Positions 53,515 to 56,442 of a DNA stretch of 56,442 bases are shown one piece after another (the stretch's first letter is position 1; each line of letters begins with the position of its first letter). The DNA comes from Secundilactobacillus oryzae JCM 18671. GTDB lineage: Bacteria > Bacillota > Bacilli > Lactobacillales > Lactobacillaceae. The notes under the pieces are model-generated. The model saw only the letters and a program-made list of their open reading frames with translations, was not told the origin of the DNA and ran no database searches. A program made the position numbers and the translations under genes. The DNA lies in the NCBI RefSeq assembly GCF_000740055.1, contig NZ_BBJM01000009.1, positions 1 through 56,442 of the forward strand, read 5' to 3'.

Positions 53515-54378
53515 TTGAAACGATGGGTATGGGCTGTAGTGGCCGTTGTCGTAGCCGTTTTAGTTGGGGGCTATGCCTATTCAAATCACCAAATCACCGA
53601 AAACCAATATCGCACCGAGATGAGTAACGGGAAATCCGCTATTCAAGATAAACAATATACTAAGGCTGAGAGCCATTTTGAAAACGCCTTGAAGCGCAAG
53701 ACGAATGATTCGGCAGCACAGCGTTATCTCGACCAGACACAAGCGTTTGTCTCTGGTAAAAACGCGATGACAGATCGTCACTTCCAGTCTGCTAAGGACT
53801 ACTTTACGACGGTTAAGAATACTCAAAACACATCTGGTATCTTAGTTTCACGGGCTAAGAGTCGCCTAAAGACGTTGAAGATTGTAATGGCCAACGTGAA
53901 GAAGTACAACAAGCTTTATAGCGAGGCTGTCACTCAAAACAAGGCCATGGAATATGAAGCCTCAAATAACACACTAAATCAACTCTTCTCAGATACTGAG
54001 TTCTCAAAGGCTTACTACAAGAATATCTATGAGAAGGCTAAGAATCTGCAGGAAGCTAACAATAAAGGGATGACGGGTGAAAGTTCAACGCCATCAACTA
54101 ACAGTTCTAGCAGCAGTAGTAGTACCGCACTCACTGAGAGTGAAAAGCAAGCAGCGGATGCTTATCAAGGTAGTAACGAGTACACGGTGCCAAAGAGCCA
54201 GACCCAAATTAATGGTCAGACCATTACGGCAGCTCAGATTAATGACGCACGTTCTACGCTCCAAAGCGTTGGGGTTCAACCGGGACAATTCTCAGATCAA
54301 GATATTCGTACGGGGCTCATTGCTGCTAACAAGCAGGGAATTAGTTTTAAAGCGTACGCAGAAAAGACTTACAAATAA
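53515..54378 (+). CDS. Membrane-anchored protein with TPR-like helices and Ser-rich linker
   Basis: 287 residues from TTG after GAGGGG. An N-terminal hydrophobic helix (VWAVVAVVVAVLVGGYAYS) anchors it outside the cell. Then comes about 130 residues of helical pairs reminiscent of TPR (GKSAIQDKQYTKAESHFENALKRKTNDSAAQRYL), a Ser/Thr-rich linker (about 175-192), and a C-terminal SEKQAADAYQGSNEYTVPKS to AAQINDARSTLQSVGVQPGQ part. It resembles uncharacterised lactobacillus surface lipoprotein-like proteins; function is unknown. A terminator follows. Confidence 0.7.
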   Translation: MKRWVWAVVAVVVAVLVGGYAYSNHQITENQYRTEMSNGKSAIQDKQYTKAESHFENALKRKTNDSAAQRYLDQTQAFVSGKNAMTDRHFQSAKDYFTTVKNTQNTSGILVSRAKSRLKTLKIVMANVKKYNKLYSEAVTQNKAMEYEASNNTLNQLFSDTEFSKAYYKNIYEKAKNLQEANNKGMTGESSTPSTNSSSSSSSTALTESEKQAADAYQGSNEYTVPKSQTQINGQTITAAQINDARSTLQSVGVQPGQFSDQDIRTGLIAANKQGISFKAYAEKTYK

Positions 54379-54398
54379 AAGTTAAAACGTGATCCAGG

Positions 54399-54431
54399 AA
54401 AGGGCGTGGTCAAGTTGACCATGCCCTTTTC
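54399..54431 (+). terminator. Rho-independent terminator
   Basis: AAAGGGCGTGGTCA-AGT-TGACCATGCCCTTTT. Confidence 0.85.
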
Positions 54432-54451
54432 GCATTACAAGGGGGTAGATT

Positions 54452-55522
54452 ATGAAGGCTTGGAAACAATTTGTTGATAATGTTAGGTTAAGACGATTCA
54501 CCGTCTTACTGCTAATCATGTTGGTGCTATACCTAGTGCGCGGGGAAATGAACACCATATTGCTGACCTTCATCTTTACGCTGTTGGTTATCAAGTTGGT
54601 GCACTTTATTCAGCGCTATGTCAAAATTCCAACGAGTGTCATCGTTGTGGCCGTTTATGCCCTAATCATTTGGTTGTTGTACCTGGCTGTCACTCAGTAC
54701 CTACCAAAGATGGCAGTTCAAGCGGTGCACTCAGTTGAAACGATTTACAATTTTTACCAGGATCCTAGTAATGATTCTAATGAAATCGTCAAATGGATTG
54801 GAAATTATATTGGTCAATCAGAGTTGCTGGATCAATTTAAAAATGGCATTAAGATAGTGATTACGTACGTGACCGGAATCGGCTCGATGGGAGTTACGCT
54901 GCTATTATCACTCATCCTGAGTTTCTTCTTTACAGTCGAAGAGAAGTCGATGACACGGTTCTCAAAATTGTTTTTGACGAGTGATTACGGCTGGTTCTTC
55001 CAGGACATTACCTTTTTCGCCAAAAAGTTTATCAACACGTTTGGCGTCGTCTTGGAGGCGCAGTTCTTCATTGCCGTCTGCAATACGTTCATCACAACGA
55101 TCGTCTTGGCAGTAATGAAGATGCCACAGTTGCCAACCTTGGCGATTATGATCTTCTTCTTGAGTTTAGTACCGGTGGCTGGTGTGATTATCTCCGTTGT
55201 GCCTCTTGGCATCATCGCCTACTCAGTGGGTGGGATTAATGATGTGATTGCCGTCATCATTACGATTATTGTCGTACACACGATTGAGGCCTACATTTTG
55301 AATCCGAAATTCATGTCGAGTCGCACCGAGCTCCCAATTTTCTACACCTTCGTGTTGTTGATTGGTGGGGAAGCGCTGCTTGGTATTTGGGGACTGATTG
55401 TCAGTGTGCCAATCTTTACCTTTTTCCTAGATATTCTAGGCGTCAAGAGCGTCAAACTGCATGGTCAAGCACTTCAAAAGATGCGTGAGAAACGAGCGTC
55501 CGAACGACAAGATAATGAGTGA
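54452..55522 (+). CDS. AI-2E family (YdiK/PerM-like) membrane transporter
   Basis: 356 residues with about eight helices. Family marks: VRGEMNTILLTFIFTLLVIKLV, the cytoplasmic segment, and GVIISVVPLGIIAYSVGG to VHTIEAYILNPKFMSSRTELPIF with GEALLGIWGLIVSVPIFTFF near the end. Members export AI-2 in E. coli or act as Na+/H+ antiporters elsewhere, so the substrate is open. ATG follows AAGGGGG. Confidence 0.85.
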   Translation: MKAWKQFVDNVRLRRFTVLLLIMLVLYLVRGEMNTILLTFIFTLLVIKLVHFIQRYVKIPTSVIVVAVYALIIWLLYLAVTQYLPKMAVQAVHSVETIYNFYQDPSNDSNEIVKWIGNYIGQSELLDQFKNGIKIVITYVTGIGSMGVTLLLSLILSFFFTVEEKSMTRFSKLFLTSDYGWFFQDITFFAKKFINTFGVVLEAQFFIAVCNTFITTIVLAVMKMPQLPTLAIMIFFLSLVPVAGVIISVVPLGIIAYSVGGINDVIAVIITIIVVHTIEAYILNPKFMSSRTELPIFYTFVLLIGGEALLGIWGLIVSVPIFTFFLDILGVKSVKLHGQALQKMREKRASERQDNE

Positions 55523-55622
55523 GCAATATTTTAAGGTAGATGCTGAAATATCTGCTCGTTTGGTGTAAAATGGCAAGGTATTTTAAAATTTGAATTCATA
55601 GAGAAAGAGGTCATTGACTACT

Positions 55623-56309
55623 ATGGCAAAATTAGTATTAATCCGTCACGGACAAAGTGAATGGAACTTATCTAACCAATTTACAGGCTGGGTTGACGTT
55701 GATTTAAGCGAAGAAGGCGTTAAGCAAGCTAAGGGTGCCGGTGCATCAATCAAAAAAGCTGGTATCGAATTTGACTATGCTTACACATCAGTTTTAACTC
55801 GTGCGATCAAGACGTTACACTACGCTTTGGAAGAATCAGGCCAACTTTGGGTTCCTGAAACTAAAACATGGCGCTTAAACGAACGTCACTACGGTGCATT
55901 ACAAGGCCAAAACAAGGCTGAAGCCGCTGAAAAATGGGGCGATGACCAAGTTCATACTTGGCGTCGTTCATACGACGTTTTACCTCCACTTTTGGACGAA
56001 AGCGACGAAGGCTCAGCTGCTAAAGACCGTCGTTACGCTAACTTAGACCCACGTTTGATCCCTGGTGGTGAAAACTTGAAGGTTACTTTGGAACGCGTTA
56101 TGCCTCTTTGGGAAGATGAAATTGCACCTAAGTTGCTTGATGGCAAGAACGTCATTATCGCAGCCCATGGTAACTCATTACGTGCCTTGAGCAAGTACAT
56201 CGAACAAATCAGTGACGAAGACATCATCAACTTGGAAATGGCTACTGGCCAACCAGTTGTTTATGACTTCGATGACAAGTTGAACGTGCTTGGCAAGGAA
56301 AAGTACTAA
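55623..56309 (+). CDS. gpmA: 2,3-bisphosphoglycerate-dependent phosphoglycerate mutase
   Basis: 228 residues from ATG 55623 with AAAGAGG upstream; a TTG nine bases earlier is less likely. GpmA isomerises 3- and 2-phosphoglycerate. Marks: [21 protein letters not shown] (catalytic His about 9), [27 protein letters not shown], and the second His in [18 protein letters not shown]. Codon use is that of a highly expressed gene. Confidence 0.96.
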   Translation: MAKLVLIRHGQSEWNLSNQFTGWVDVDLSEEGVKQAKGAGASIKKAGIEFDYAYTSVLTRAIKTLHYALEESGQLWVPETKTWRLNERHYGALQGQNKAEAAEKWGDDQVHTWRRSYDVLPPLLDESDEGSAAKDRRYANLDPRLIPGGENLKVTLERVMPLWEDEIAPKLLDGKNVIIAAHGNSLRALSKYIEQISDEDIINLEMATGQPVVYDFDDKLNVLGKEKY

Positions 56310-56349
56310 GATAACTAACATTTAGATCAAAAAAGCATCCGCCTTGAAG

Positions 56350-56385
56350 TGAACCCCCGAGATTGGACAACAATCTCGGGGGTTT
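56350..56385. terminator. Hairpin before an IS3 OrfA
   Basis: AACCCCCGAGATTG and CAATCTCGGGGGTT around GACAA, with a short T-run. It may terminate gpmA transcripts, or it may be the left end of the following IS and keep it from outside transcription. Confidence 0.7.
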
Positions 56386-56389
56386 TATT

Positions 56390-56442
56390 ATGACTAAATT
56401 TAATTTAGAGTTACGAATTTCTATTGTGACACAATATTTAAC
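56390..56442 (+). CDS. IS3-family OrfA start (cut by window edge)
   Basis: ATG at 56390 opens a frame that reads MTKFNLELRISIVTQYLN at the window end. The pattern of a first helix leading to a helix-turn-helix is typical of IS150-like OrfA. Only 17 full codons are present, so this is a weak call. Confidence 0.5.
   Translation, partial: MTKFNLELRISIVTQYL

Noticed and set aside
1-56442. CRISPR arrays, rRNA, tRNA or a prophage
   Set aside because: No regularly spaced repeats, no conserved rRNA segments, no recognisable tRNA cloverleaf and no phage structural or integrase genes were seen.

Overview
The window is chromosomal DNA from a low-GC Gram-positive lactic acid bacterium of the family Lactobacillaceae. 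The evidence is the rsmG-parA-parB-DUF951-ychF-DUF1129 order, a ClpL chaperone, a sortase motif LPQTAE, frequent TTG starts with strong AGGAGG-type ribosome binding sites, IS30/IS256/IS1380/IS3 elements, and remnants of an S-layer protein resembling that of Levilactobacillus brevis. A heterofermentative genus such as Levilactobacillus or Secundilactobacillus is likely, but the species cannot be named from sequence alone.

Layout. 1-8.3 kb is an insertion-sequence-rich stretch: an IS30 tail, clpL, a decayed IS256, an IS66 scrap, an intact IS30, an S41 peptidase divergent from a membrane-anchored XRE regulator, and an IS3 element fused through a 24-bp-arm palindrome to the tail of a lipoprotein gene. 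8.3-15.9 kb holds apbE, a truncated MFS exporter joined to a broken membrane gene, a yoeB toxin whose RelB-type antitoxin carries a stop codon, a beta-lactamase-fold protein, an orphan HicB, and a LytTR/LiaF-like pair that overlaps abnormally. 16-25.3 kb is metabolic: GntP permease plus glycerate kinase, an S-layer pseudogene, a ComK-like gene with no normal start codon, the ribose cluster (FucP-like permease, rbsD, rbsK, rpiA) with repeated GTAAAA-type operators, and a frameshifted acetyltransferase. 25.4-35.9 kb is surface and accessory DNA: a giant LPQTAE-anchored adhesin gene interrupted by two in-frame stops, a small TIR-domain protein, PspC, an IS1380 with two in-frame stops, a class I amidotransferase, a duplicated IS1380 tail, and a 1.25-kb gene-free stretch rich in hairpins.

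36-40.6 kb is a nucleoside and purine salvage block (a degenerate phosphopentomutase-like protein, NupC, a structured leader before an NCS2 permease, nucleoside hydrolase). 40.8-45.3 kb is the origin-proximal housekeeping block, without noc between rsmG and parA. 45.5-48.9 kb is a VanRS-like two-component pair followed by a D,D-carboxypeptidase. The rest holds azlCD, an SOS-controlled UmuC/YolD-like pair, cyclopropane fatty acid synthase, a membrane-anchored protein, an AI-2E family permease, gpmA, and the first codons of another IS3 element.

The main theme is recent gene decay. At least seven in-frame stop codons sit inside otherwise continuous genes, and each can be explained by one C-to-T change in a CAA, CAG or CGA codon; several further genes carry frameshifts or deletion joints. 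No CRISPR array, rRNA or tRNA gene was recognised. The least explained features are the leader before the NCS2 permease, the non-catalytic-looking phosphopentomutase relative, the everted parS-like palindrome before rsmG, the toxin with a truncated antitoxin, and the IS1380 duplicates whose terminator loop is inverted.
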